Positions 15,304 through 23,319 of a DNA stretch of 23,432 bases are shown in pieces. The stretch covers positions 1-23,432 of the forward strand of contig WRJY01000332.1 of NCBI GenBank assembly GCA_009778355.1, read 5' to 3'. The position numbers and the translations under genes are program-made. Each line of letters opens with the position of its first letter. Position 1 is the stretch's first letter. Source of the stretch: Desulfovibrionaceae bacterium (GTDB taxonomy: Bacteria > Pseudomonadota > Gammaproteobacteria > Burkholderiales > Burkholderiaceae_C). The notes beneath the pieces are model-generated. The model made no database searches. It was not told the origin of the DNA and worked only from the letters and a program-made list of their open reading frames with translations.

Positions 15304-17294
15304 TGCGGTTCGCCCGGTTGGCCCGGCTTGCGGCAGCCGCGCTGCTGTTGTGCTTCGGCGCGTGGGGCCATGTACTGGCCGCCGAGGTCATCCATTCGTT
15401 CGATTCCACGGTTCAGCTTGCCAAAGACGGCGAACTCACCGTCACCGAGCGCATCCGCGTGCGCGCCGAAGGCCTCAGCATCAAGCGCGGCATCTTCCGC
15501 GACTTTCCGCTCACTTTTACCGATGCCCAAGGCGGGCGGCATGAAGTCTCGTTCACGCTGCTGGACGTGACGCGCGACGGTCAGCCGGAGCCGCATTCCA
15601 CCGAACGGCTGAGCGGCAATACCGACGTGCTGCGCATCTACGCGGGCGACAAAAACACACTGCTGGCGCCCGGCGAGCACACCTACGTTATTCGCTACCG
15701 CACTGCGCGCCAGGTGCGCTGGTTTGACGGCGCGGCGGAACTGAACTGGAACGTCACCGGCAACTTCTGGGACTTTCCGATTCTGGCCGCCAGCTACCGC
15801 CTTGAACTGGCGGACAACGCGCAGCCCGCGCGCTGGAAGGCGTTCACCGGCCTAATGGGCGCTGACGGCAATGACTACAGCGGAGCTATCGGCGTTGACG
15901 GCGCGCTCACCGTCGCCGCCACGCGGCCGCTGGACGCGCGGGAAGGGCTGACGGTGGTGGCCGCGCTGCCTGAAAGCGCTGTAGCCCCGCCGTCGCGGGC
16001 CAGCGAGTTGTGGTATTTGCTGGCCGACAACCGCGCCTGGCTCTTTGGCGGCGTCGGCTTTCTGCTGGTGCTCGGCTACTTTCTGGCCGCCTGGAATGCG
16101 GTGGGGCGCGATCCCAAGCCGGGCGCGATCATCCCGCTGTTTTATCCGCCCAAGGGCATTTCGCCATCGCTGGCCAACTACATCGAGAACTGGGGCCTGG
16201 GCCGCGAGAAGTGGCGCGCTTTCACGGCGGCGGCGCTGTCGCTGGCCGTGCAGGGTCTGGTGCGCTTTGACGACAGCAGCGGCGCGCTGACCTTGAAGGC
16301 CACCGGCAAGAACCCCGAAAGCGGCGCGCCGCTGGGAGCGGGCGAGGGCGCCATCATGGGCAGGGTGAACGCGCTGGGCGGCATCTTCATCATCAACCAG
16401 GCCAACGGCGAAAAGGTCGCCAGGGCCGGCGACGCATTCACCGCCGCCATCGAGGTCGAAAACAGGAACCGGTTCTTTCGCCGCAATCTCGGCTACTTCG
16501 GCGTTGGCATGTTGTTGTCGGCTGCCGTCCTGTTTGCCGTCGTGACCTACGGCGGCCTGAGCGACATCCAGGTCATGGTCATGCTTTTCGGCGGCGTCGC
16601 CTGTCTGTCGCTCGGCGGTTTCTTGGGGGCCTTCATCAAACAGGTGACTGGCGGCGTAACCAGCTTCGCGATGGCGATGCGCACGGCGCTCGCGTTGATC
16701 ATGCTCGGCGCCTTCGGCATGGCGGCCTACGCTGCGCTGCGGGAACTCGCGCCCAATGGACTGCTCAGCGCGCTGCCCGTGGCGCTGCATTTCCTCGGAC
16801 AGTATCTGCTGCCGATTTTTCTGGTCGGCGGCTTTGCCGCGCTCAACGGCCTGTTCCTTTACTTGATGCGCGCGCCCACCGCGCTGGGCCGCCCGGTCAT
16901 GGACCAGCTTGCCGGCTTCAAACTGTACCTTCAGACGGCGGAATCGAACCGCCTGAACCTTCAGGCGCCCGAGATCACCGCCGAACGCTTCGAGGCGCTG
17001 CTGCCCTACGCCGTCGCGCTCGATGCCGAAAAGCCGTGGTCGAACGCCTTCGCCGCCGCGCTCAAGCGCGCCCATCCCGAAGACCTCGACCCCATGCGCC
17101 ACTACCAGTCGGCGTGGAGCAGCCATTCGGCCTGGTCCGGCGCCAACTTCAGCAACGCCGTGGCTTCCACCGTGGCGAGCGCGTCGAGCGCGCTGTCCAA
17201 TTCAATCCCCGTCTCCTCCGCGTCGTCCGGCTTTTCGTCAGGCGGCGGCGGTTCCGGGGGCGGCGGCGGCGGTGGTGGCGGCGGCGGGTGGTGA
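15300..17294 (+). CDS. DUF2207 domain membrane protein with glycine-rich tail
   Basis: The 664-residue product has a signal peptide (cleavage near VLAAEV, residue 28). A beta-rich extracytoplasmic DUF2207 domain follows (about 30-240), with the typical opening VIHSFDSTVQLAKDGELTVTE and the RGIFRDFPL pattern. A transmembrane helix near 245-265 precedes a cytoplasmic region containing GRDPKPGAIIPLFYPPKGISP. Further helices lie around 395-515, and a conserved cytoplasmic block (LAGFKLYL..AE, LPYAVALDAEKPW) follows. The chain ends in a run of Ser and Gly and a final Trp. The architecture and tail match YciQ/DUF2207 proteins, normally paired with LemA, and a coupled envelope function is inferred. 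ATG 15300 overlaps the lemA stop; ATG 15303 is an equal alternative. Confidence 0.92.
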   Translation: MMRFARLARLAAAALLLCFGAWGHVLAAEVIHSFDSTVQLAKDGELTVTERIRVRAEGLSIKRGIFRDFPLTFTDAQGGRHEVSFTLLDVTRDGQPEPHSTERLSGNTDVLRIYAGDKNTLLAPGEHTYVIRYRTARQVRWFDGAAELNWNVTGNFWDFPILAASYRLELADNAQPARWKAFTGLMGADGNDYSGAIGVDGALTVAATRPLDAREGLTVVAALPESAVAPPSRASELWYLLADNRAWLFGGVGFLLVLGYFLAAWNAVGRDPKPGAIIPLFYPPKGISPSLANYIENWGLGREKWRAFTAAALSLAVQGLVRFDDSSGALTLKATGKNPESGAPLGAGEGAIMGRVNALGGIFIINQANGEKVARAGDAFTAAIEVENRNRFFRRNLGYFGVGMLLSAAVLFAVVTYGGLSDIQVMVMLFGGVACLSLGGFLGAFIKQVTGGVTSFAMAMRTALALIMLGAFGMAAYAALRELAPNGLLSALPVALHFLGQYLLPIFLVGGFAALNGLFLYLMRAPTALGRPVMDQLAGFKLYLQTAESNRLNLQAPEITAERFEALLPYAVALDAEKPWSNAFAAALKRAHPEDLDPMRHYQSAWSSHSAWSGANFSNAVASTVASASSALSNSIPVSSASSGFSSGGGGSGGGGGGGGGGGW

Positions 17295-17708
17295 TCGCCG
17301 AAGCGCCCGCGCCCGTCGTACCCGTTCCGCGCTGCTTCGCGGACGCTGCGTTCCTGGCAAACGTCCGCGCGGGCGCTCAATTCTTGCCCAGGCCGCGCCA
17401 GCAATGCTGGCCCGCGCAACACCATCAAACAGTGCGAAAGCCAATGCTCCCAGCGCCCAGCGGGCACGCGCCGTATCGGTTTTCAAAGGAGGCGCCCCAA
17501 CCTCCACCGCATTCCAGTCTCCAGGCTCTGCATGAATCCACGGCACGGCATCGCCTGCGTTGCGCAGGATCACAGGGCGCTGCGTCCATTGACCAAACGC
17601 CTTGCACGCCGTTCCGGCCTTGGCGCACAGCAGTTCCAGCGTGATCGCATCCTTGCGATCAATGGTTTTTACGTACCGAACCAGAGGAAAGAATAACGGC
17701 AATGGCAT
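17238..17708 (-). CDS. Hypothetical protein divergent from the AbiEii-like gene
   Basis: I do not recognise this 156-residue product. The frame has natural codon use and protein-like text: a hydrophobic N-terminus (MPLPLFFPLVRYVKTIDRKD), LELLCAKAG, PWIHAEPGDWNAVEVGAPP, RARWALGALAFALFDGVAR, and a basic C-terminal part (PRGRLPGTQRPRSSAERVRR). The last part resembles the AER-type basic segments seen in small DNA-associated proteins. It has no signal peptide. Start 17708 is my choice; an in-frame ATG at 17747 would overlap the neighbouring ATG. No ribosome site is visible, so the transcript could be leaderless. The 3' 57 bases overlap, tail to tail, the Gly-rich end of the DUF2207 gene. If real, it and the nucleotidyltransferase share a 37-base divergent control region. 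Confidence 0.55.
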   Translation of the reverse strand: MPLPLFFPLVRYVKTIDRKDAITLELLCAKAGTACKAFGQWTQRPVILRNAGDAVPWIHAEPGDWNAVEVGAPPLKTDTARARWALGALAFALFDGVARASIAGAAWARIERPRGRLPGTQRPRSSAERVRRARALRRSPPAAATTAAAAPGTAAA

Positions 17709-17732
17709 AATTGCGTTACTGTAACATAATTG
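17706..17732. promoter_or_regulatory. Divergent AT-rich control region with palindrome and direct repeats
   Basis: GTTACTGTAAC at 17715-17725 is a perfect 11-base palindrome. It is flanked by two direct copies of CATAATTG at 17706-17713 and 17725-17732, 19 bases apart start to start. The block lies between the start codons of the divergent hypothetical gene (17708) and the nucleotidyltransferase (17746) and is AT-rich against the GC-rich surroundings, as expected for an autoregulated toxin-antitoxin operator. The downstream gene has GGAG 6 bases before its ATG. Confidence 0.45.
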
Positions 17733-17745
17733 TGGTTGGAGTTCC

Positions 17746-18417
17746 ATGACCGTTGCCCCCGAAAATTTTGAAAAGCTGCTTGTCGAAGTCTTTGAGGTCG
17801 GCCGGCTCTACGATGGCGTGGTGTTCATCGGCGGCATTGCCGTGTACCTTCACGCCATCAACCACGACGCGACGCGCGCCTTCGCCGAGGCCACGCAAGA
17901 CGCGGACTTCTACATCTCACTGTCAAGCCTGTCCGATTTGCGCGAGATCGAGGAGTTGTCTCCCAACTCGCGCCTGTCAAAGCATGAATTCAAGCGCCGC
18001 GAGTTTTCATTTGACGTGTATGCCGAGCGGCAGTCCAGGCTGCCTGTGCCCTACGACGAAGTTATTGCGCACGCCGTTGAACACGAAGGCGTGCGCGTGG
18101 CTGCGCTGGAGGATTTGCTCGTTCTGAAGCTTGAAGCGGCCGTTGACCGCTACGCCTCTGAACATGGCCGCAAAGATGCAAAGGACGTGATCCGCATCCT
18201 GCTGCTGGCAGAAGGCGCCGGGTTCGACGCCCATCGCTCAGTGGCCTACATGAGAGCCGATCATTTCGAGCGCCTGGGCCACATCATTGAAGGCCCGGAG
18301 TTCACCTCCATGGCCCAAGGCAACGTGAAGCTGGCCAAGCTGATGCGCCAGAAGGCAACCAAGGTCTTTCAGGACATCGCACGAGCCTATGACACAAACG
18401 ACCCGCCATCGCCTTGA
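17746..18417 (+). CDS. Nucleotidyltransferase, AbiEii/AbiGii toxin-like
   Basis: The 223-residue protein has the polymerase-beta-fold nucleotidyltransferase pattern: FIGGIAVYLH (Gly29-Gly30), DADFYIS (Asp52 and Asp54, metal ligands), and a third Asp (Asp90) in FSFDVYAE. The later helix KLEAAVDRYASEHGRKDAKD (Lys128, Asp144) matches the KL.A...R....RD..D signature of AbiEii-type toxins. AbiEii toxins transfer nucleotides to tRNA and arrest growth, giving phage abortive infection. Length is shorter than the classical AbiEii (about 300). The usual winged-helix AbiEi antitoxin, expected upstream in the same direction, is absent; instead an unknown gene is divergent. GGAG precedes the ATG. The gene converges on the solute-binding gene, 5 bases apart. 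It may also be an orphan or a housekeeping-like relative. Confidence 0.75.
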   Translation: MTVAPENFEKLLVEVFEVGRLYDGVVFIGGIAVYLHAINHDATRAFAEATQDADFYISLSSLSDLREIEELSPNSRLSKHEFKRREFSFDVYAERQSRLPVPYDEVIAHAVEHEGVRVAALEDLLVLKLEAAVDRYASEHGRKDAKDVIRILLLAEGAGFDAHRSVAYMRADHFERLGHIIEGPEFTSMAQGNVKLAKLMRQKATKVFQDIARAYDTNDPPSP

Positions 18418-18422
18418 GTCAA

Positions 18423-19868
18423 TCAGCGTGAACCGCCCCTGAGCGGCACGTAGCCGGCTTCCGCAATGAACTGCTGCCCCTCATCGCTGACGAACCAGTC
18501 GCGCAGCCTGGCGGCGTTTTCTGACGGCGGGCGGACGGTGACGATGTAGAAATCGTTTGTGAACGGATAGCTGCCGTTGCGGATGTTTTCCACCGTTGGC
18601 TCGATGCCGTTCACCGCCAGCAGGCGAATGCCGGGAACCGAATTCATGGCCGTGGCGTAGTAGCGGAACGAGTAGCCGATGGCGTTGCCGAAGTTGCGGT
18701 AGCCGGCCACGCCGCGCAAAAGCCCGCCCATGCCCCCGACATATTCCGCTTCGAGCGGCTTGCGCATCGGCGTTCCGCGCATCACGCCGCGCAGCATCGC
18801 GGTCTGGCTGCCGGAGCCTTCGTTGCGCTGGAAGGCCATGATTTTTTCCGGCGCGCCGCCCACGTCCTTCCAGTCGTTGATCTTGCCGCTGTAAATGTCG
18901 CGCAGTTGCTCGACGCTCAGGCTCTTCACCGGGTTCTGCTCATTGACCAGGAACACGAAGGCTTCCCTGCCGATGGGCGTGAGGGTGTAGCTCAGTCCTT
19001 TTGCGGCGGCTTCCTGCTTCTGTTCATCGGAAGGCGCGGCGGCGAAGATCATGTCGGCTTCGCCATCGAGCAACGCCTTGTAGGCAGCGGGGGACGACTG
19101 GCTGAAGCGAACGGTTTTTCCGCGGGTGTTTTCGCCATCCCGTATCACATCTGCTTTGTAGATGGCATTGGCGGCGGCGGCATAGATTGGAATCAGCGCC
19201 TCGGCGCCATCCAGCACCGGGTAATCGTGGTCGATCTGAAGCGATGGCGGCGTTTTGGGAGAAATCAGCCTGGCGCCAGATTGGGCTTGAAATGGCCTGT
19301 AATCCAGTTCCAGACGCCATTGTCCCTGGCCCAATTCCTCTACTTCCGGATGCGACGGGTCATCGTGCAGCACATTGCGGCGCTGCACACAACCTTGCAC
19401 CGTGGCAACGGCAGCGAGCGCGAGGATCAGCGCCAGTACGGGAAACGCCTTTTTGTTTCCCGCCGTCTTGAAACGCTGGCTCCGCCACGTGCCAAAGGCG
19501 AAGCAGGCGGTGAAAAACAGGTGGCAAATGATGACCAGGACAGGGAGAAGCCAAAACGAGCCTGTGAATTCCGCGACAAAGAAAAAGTAGAAAAATGGCA
19601 AAAAAACGATCAGTCCATAATTATCACCGGAGAAATCGCCGCCATTGACAGAAGCCGTTATCAGCCAGACGACGAGCGTAAAAATAACTGACGTAATGAA
19701 CGGTCCGTACCGCAACAGAAACGTATCCGGCAGTGTCGCTTTTTTGCCGAACAGGTAAACGAGGTAGATTAACAGGGGAGTCAGTATGAAAACGGAAATA
19801 TTCATTAGCACCGGCAAGACGATGAACAGCGCCAGCAAAACGATAGTCCAGTATTTCTTGAGATTCAT
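18423..19868 (-). CDS. PstS-like phosphate-binding domain joined to N-terminal membrane segments
   Basis: The 481-residue product combines a hydrophobic N-terminal third with a C-terminal periplasmic-binding-protein domain. Helices are visible near residues 7-26, 27-40, 57-74, 84-101, 104-125 and 142-158. The last ends in VQGC, which looks like a degenerate lipobox. From about residue 210 the PstS-like domain appears: YPVLDGAEALIPIYAAAANA, YKALLDGEADMIF, FVFLVNEQNPV, IYSGKINDW, and the ligand loop FQRNEGSGSQTAM. There are no permease or ATPase genes, so it may be a sensor or accessory binding protein rather than a transporter. The DNA of the N-terminal part is AT-rich relative to the rest. 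ATG 19868 is preferred; an in-frame ATG at 19904 adds 12 residues. It lies 57 bases downstream of the restriction-modification gene on the same strand. Confidence 0.8.
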   Translation of the reverse strand: MNLKKYWTIVLLALFIVLPVLMNISVFILTPLLIYLVYLFGKKATLPDTFLLRYGPFITSVIFTLVVWLITASVNGGDFSGDNYGLIVFLPFFYFFFVAEFTGSFWLLPVLVIICHLFFTACFAFGTWRSQRFKTAGNKKAFPVLALILALAAVATVQGCVQRRNVLHDDPSHPEVEELGQGQWRLELDYRPFQAQSGARLISPKTPPSLQIDHDYPVLDGAEALIPIYAAAANAIYKADVIRDGENTRGKTVRFSQSSPAAYKALLDGEADMIFAAAPSDEQKQEAAAKGLSYTLTPIGREAFVFLVNEQNPVKSLSVEQLRDIYSGKINDWKDVGGAPEKIMAFQRNEGSGSQTAMLRGVMRGTPMRKPLEAEYVGGMGGLLRGVAGYRNFGNAIGYSFRYYATAMNSVPGIRLLAVNGIEPTVENIRNGSYPFTNDFYIVTVRPPSENAARLRDWFVSDEGQQFIAEAGYVPLRGGSR

Positions 19869-19925
19869 GGATGTCAATCCCACTGCACTGTTATGTTGGC
19901 CCATTCATTTGCCGTCCGGTCGTTT

Positions 19926-22865
19926 TCATGCCGAGGCGGCGCGGGCGCGGTTGAGTTCCAGCAGGCGGCGCAGGATTTCGCTATCGGACAGCTCGGGCGT
20001 GTAGTCGGCCCAGCCGTAGGCGGCGGCTACGGCGGCGTCGAGCTGGGCGTGCGCTTGCGCCAGCCAGGCCGGGCGCTGGTTGTAGAGGGTGGTGAGTGTG
20101 CGTTTTTTCAGCTCGTCCTCGAAGCCGGGCCGCGGTTCGATGCGGTCGGGGTAGGGCGATGCGCTCAGGCCCAGCGGAATCACCTCGGGCGCGCGGCGCG
20201 TCCATTCGGGCGGGTTGAGCCAGTTCTGGCGCAGCGCATCGAGCCGGCGGGCCGCTTGCGCAATGGCGCTGGCGCGCTCGCGCAAGGCGGGCGGCAGCCC
20301 GGCGGGGATCAGCGCGCCATCGGGCAGCGCCTGGGTGCGTTGGCGCGCGGTGTCGGCGGGGGTGAGGCCGGCGGGGAAGGGGAAGGTCTCCAGGCAGGTG
20401 GTGGGGGTGTAGCGCGGATCATTTCCCACACCCAGCCAAGCGCCCATGCGCAGTGACCAGAGTTCATGGAAACGGCTGTGCAGGATGCCGAAGGTGGCGT
20501 CGTCTTCTCTGGCCAAGGCAATCAGCGTCGCATCGGGTAATACGGTTGCATCCAGCCAGACAAACGTTCTGTATTTGGCCGTGATGGTCGTTGTAATGAA
20601 GCGCCGCAGCGTATTGGTGGCGCGCCGCATCTTGACCCGCACGCCATCGTAATGCCACCATTGCTGAACCAGACGGGGGTTGCGGTTTTCGGATCGGGTG
20701 GGCTTGACGTACAGGCGGCAATGCTCAAACGGCTTTTCGTATAACGATGCGTCGGCTTCGCTCATACCGGTTCCGAAATCGATGATCCATGTGTCGGACG
20801 GACGCCGTGTCACATCCAGTCCGTTTGACCATGGCCGCACCACGTCCGCGTTGGATTTTCCGTTCGGGTTGGGTAGCCGTAGCCAATCGCGCGCAAGACT
20901 GCCGGGGACATCGAAAGGTCCTGATCGTGTGGTTCCCTGGAATGCGACGCCGGTGTTCTCGGCCAGAGGTCGCGCGCGCGTCAGATCTATTTCGTACGCC
21001 GAAATTTCGCGGAGGCTGGACGAAATTTCAGAGGCAGGTTGCCCGTTCAAGTGACGCGGTATTTTTGAGGAGGAAAACGCGATCAGGGATACGCGGACGG
21101 CGGCGCCTTCATTGACCCAAGGTTCGTCACTCCAGGCATCAAAAATTGGTGCATCGGCGAGCACCCGTTTCAAGACTTCACGGCCAAATCCGTCGCGTAT
21201 GGAGTTCGTGGCGACCAAACCGGCGGCGCTCAATTTGCCAGATGCAATTTGATTGCGTGATTTTTCAAACCAGTAGCTCACGAGATCAGCCAACCCAGGC
21301 ACTCGGCCCGCGAATAGCTGCCGAAGGGTGTTGGCATACTCTTCACCCAATTCGCTGATGAACTTTTTCCCGCCCAGAAACGGCGGATTGCCCACCACCA
21401 CCGTCGCCTGCGGCCACGCGGCTTCACTGGCGGTGCGCTGGCCGTTTTCGTCCGACCAGGCCAGCAGCGCGTCGCGGCATTCGATTTGTTCCAGCGGCTC
21501 CAGCACGGGGTTGAGTTTGGGCGGGTAGCCTTTGGCCATGCGCCACTGGATTTCGCCGATCCAGATGCTGACGCGGGCCAGTTCGGCGGCGTATTCGTTG
21601 AGTTCGATGCCCAGCACGTTGCGCGGGCCGGTGACCAGGTCTTGCTCGCGGTCCAGCCCCAGTTCGGCGGCTTGGTCGATGCTCAAAAGCTCGATGTCCT
21701 TGAGCGCCTTCAGGCCCAGAAACAGGAAGTTGCCGCTGCCGCAGGCCGGGTCGAGGATGCGCAAGGCGCTCAATTCGTCCAGCCACTGCGTGAAGCGCTG
21801 GTAGGTTTTGCGCCAGGCGGCGTCGCGGTATTTTTTGATTTTGGCCGCCAGCGCTTGCAGTTCTTGTGCGGTTTGCTCCCATTTTTGAAGCAGCGGGCGG
21901 GTGACGACGGGTTCGATGATGCGGCTTATGGTGGCCGGGTCGGTGTAGTGCGCGCCGAGCTGGCTGCGTTTGGCGGGGTCCAGCCCGCGCTCGAACAGGG
22001 TGCCGAAGATGGAAACGTCGATGGCGCTCCAGTTCAGGGCGGCGGCGTTGCGCAGTTCGGTGATGTCGGTGATTTCCAGCTTGGGCACGTCGATGCGCTG
22101 GAACAGGCCGCCGTTGAACCAGGGGATGTCATCGGGGCCGTACAGGCCGCCGCTGTGCATGGTGGTGAATAACTGGTGCATGCCGCCGGTCAGGCGCTCG
22201 CTGGTGAGGTGGCGGTTGCTGACCAGCCGCTCGAACATGCGGCCGGGCAGCAGGCCCACGTCTTCGGCGAAGAAGCAGAACAGGCACTGGGTGAGAAAGT
22301 GCGCCACCTGGTCGGGGTGGTGGCCGCGCCCGCGCAACTGTTCGGCCAGGGTGGCAAAGCTGCGGGCGGCTTGTTCGGTGATGTCGCGGTTGGTAGCGCG
22401 GGGGCGAAAGCTTTCCGGGTCGGTCCACAGGCGGCGCAGCAGTTCGCGGTGGGCGCTCTGGTCGAACTGGTCGATGCGGACGATGTACGTTTCGCTGGGG
22501 TGGCCGTTGAATTGGGTGTGGACGCGGATGGTCAGGCGGTCGCACACCACCAGCAGCGGCGGGTTGCCCAAGGGGCCGCTGTACCGCTGCAACTGGCTCA
22601 GGGCGGCGTCGAGGTTCTTGCCGGGGGCCTTGTTTTCCCAGGCGAAGTGGTTGCGGTAGAACACGTCTGCGTAGCCGCGCGCCTGGCCCAGAATGAGGGA
22701 GCGGCGCTCGAAGACGTATTCATCGGCCGTGCCGCCGCCGCCGGGCTTGGGCACGTCCAGCAGTTCGCACAGGTCGAGGAAATGGGTTTGCGCGCCTTGT
22801 TCTTCGTTCAGGTGCGCGCTGGGGCCGCCGGGGCCCCATTTGGCGATGAATTCGGCAGGGGTCAT
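19926..22865 (-). CDS. MmeI-like type IIL restriction endonuclease/adenine methyltransferase fusion
   Basis: The 979-residue protein is a single-chain restriction-modification enzyme. The N-terminal nuclease has Asp67, Glu77 and Lys79 (GYADVFYRNHFAWENK), the same D-x9-E-x-K spacing as MmeI. A helical linker follows, then an N6-adenine methyltransferase with GAHYTD (about 304-309), the AdoMet motif LDPACGSGNFL (371-381) and the catalytic NPPF (493-496). The region after about 510 contains the target-recognition part, including YTPTTCLETFPFP, and the tail is helical. Such enzymes methylate one strand and cut downstream of an asymmetric site, so one gene does both jobs. I chose ATG 22865 over the in-frame TTG at 22880, with GAGG upstream. 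The gene follows hicB by 43 bases. Its sequence composition changes sharply in the recognition part. Confidence 0.92.
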   Translation of the reverse strand: MTPAEFIAKWGPGGPSAHLNEEQGAQTHFLDLCELLDVPKPGGGGTADEYVFERRSLILGQARGYADVFYRNHFAWENKAPGKNLDAALSQLQRYSGPLGNPPLLVVCDRLTIRVHTQFNGHPSETYIVRIDQFDQSAHRELLRRLWTDPESFRPRATNRDITEQAARSFATLAEQLRGRGHHPDQVAHFLTQCLFCFFAEDVGLLPGRMFERLVSNRHLTSERLTGGMHQLFTTMHSGGLYGPDDIPWFNGGLFQRIDVPKLEITDITELRNAAALNWSAIDVSIFGTLFERGLDPAKRSQLGAHYTDPATISRIIEPVVTRPLLQKWEQTAQELQALAAKIKKYRDAAWRKTYQRFTQWLDELSALRILDPACGSGNFLFLGLKALKDIELLSIDQAAELGLDREQDLVTGPRNVLGIELNEYAAELARVSIWIGEIQWRMAKGYPPKLNPVLEPLEQIECRDALLAWSDENGQRTASEAAWPQATVVVGNPPFLGGKKFISELGEEYANTLRQLFAGRVPGLADLVSYWFEKSRNQIASGKLSAAGLVATNSIRDGFGREVLKRVLADAPIFDAWSDEPWVNEGAAVRVSLIAFSSSKIPRHLNGQPASEISSSLREISAYEIDLTRARPLAENTGVAFQGTTRSGPFDVPGSLARDWLRLPNPNGKSNADVVRPWSNGLDVTRRPSDTWIIDFGTGMSEADASLYEKPFEHCRLYVKPTRSENRNPRLVQQWWHYDGVRVKMRRATNTLRRFITTTITAKYRTFVWLDATVLPDATLIALAREDDATFGILHSRFHELWSLRMGAWLGVGNDPRYTPTTCLETFPFPAGLTPADTARQRTQALPDGALIPAGLPPALRERASAIAQAARRLDALRQNWLNPPEWTRRAPEVIPLGLSASPYPDRIEPRPGFEDELKKRTLTTLYNQRPAWLAQAHAQLDAAVAAAYGWADYTPELSDSEILRRLLELNRARAASA

Positions 22866-22908
22866 GGGCGGATGCCTCAAGCCTTACGCCGCGGCGTGGA
22901 GGAAAGAA

Positions 22909-23124
22909 TCACGCTGCCGCGACCTCGACGTACTCGACATGACTGCTCGGCAAGGGGATCGGCGCGCCATCTTCGCGCAGACCTTCCAGGTGGAAGGTGA
23001 TGGCGTCGCGGATTTGCTGCTGAACCTCGTCGATGGTGCTGCCGGTGGCAACGCAGCCGGGAAGGTCGGGCACATAGGCGCAGTAGTTGGCGGCGGCTTG
23101 TTCGACGACGATGGCGTAGCGCAT
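22909..23124 (-). CDS. hicB: HicB family antitoxin
   Basis: The 71-residue protein has the HicB partial RNase H-like fold: YAIVVEQAAANYCAYVPDLPGCVATG, then STIDEVQQQIRDAITFHLEGL. It neutralises the HicA mRNA-cleaving toxin by direct binding and, in longer family members, represses the operon through a C-terminal DNA-binding domain. At 71 residues this version has no such domain, so autoregulation would need HicA-HicB assembly or another factor. It starts 6 bases after the hicA stop; the ribosome site AAGAGG lies inside the last codons of hicA. The order toxin then antitoxin is normal for hicAB. Confidence 0.92.
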   Translation of the reverse strand: MRYAIVVEQAAANYCAYVPDLPGCVATGSTIDEVQQQIRDAITFHLEGLREDGAPIPLPSSHVEYVEVAAA

Positions 23125-23130
23125 GGATTT

Positions 23131-23319
23131 TTACCTCTTGAGGTTGGCTTGCTTGAGGATACTGTTAAGTGTGCCGGGAGACAAATCGTCGCTGGGCTTG
23201 CCCGCAACGGTGACGCGACCGGGTTTGGACGGGTGCTTGTATTGGCGATGGCTTCCGCGAGTTGCCACGAGAAACCAGCCGTCGTCTTGCAGCAGTTGCA
23301 GAATTTCAGCTACTTTCAT
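23131..23319 (-). CDS. hicA: HicA family mRNA interferase toxin
   Basis: The 62-residue product is a HicA toxin, a small double-stranded-RNA-binding-fold ribonuclease that cleaves mRNA and stops growth until HicB rises. The consensus is clear: LLQDDGWFLVATRGSHRQYKHP, with the catalytic His in GSHRQ, then RVTVAGKPSDDLSPGTLNSILKQA. Length is at the short end of normal. Its ATG (23317-23319) shares bases with the TGA of lysS (23316-23318), so initiation probably depends on ribosomes finishing lysS. No separate ribosome site or promoter is visible within lysS, though one could lie in its coding sequence. Confidence 0.94.
   Translation of the reverse strand: MKVAEILQLLQDDGWFLVATRGSHRQYKHPSKPGRVTVAGKPSDDLSPGTLNSILKQANLKR

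Noticed and set aside
17221..17291. GGC-rich tract as a structural repeat or CRISPR-like array
   Set aside because: It is the in-frame Gly/Ser tail of the DUF2207 protein, common in that family.
22866..22880. TTG start at 22880 for the restriction-modification gene
   Set aside because: ATG at 22865 gives the family-like N-terminus MTPAEFIAKW and has a GAGG upstream; the extension adds only five unconserved residues.
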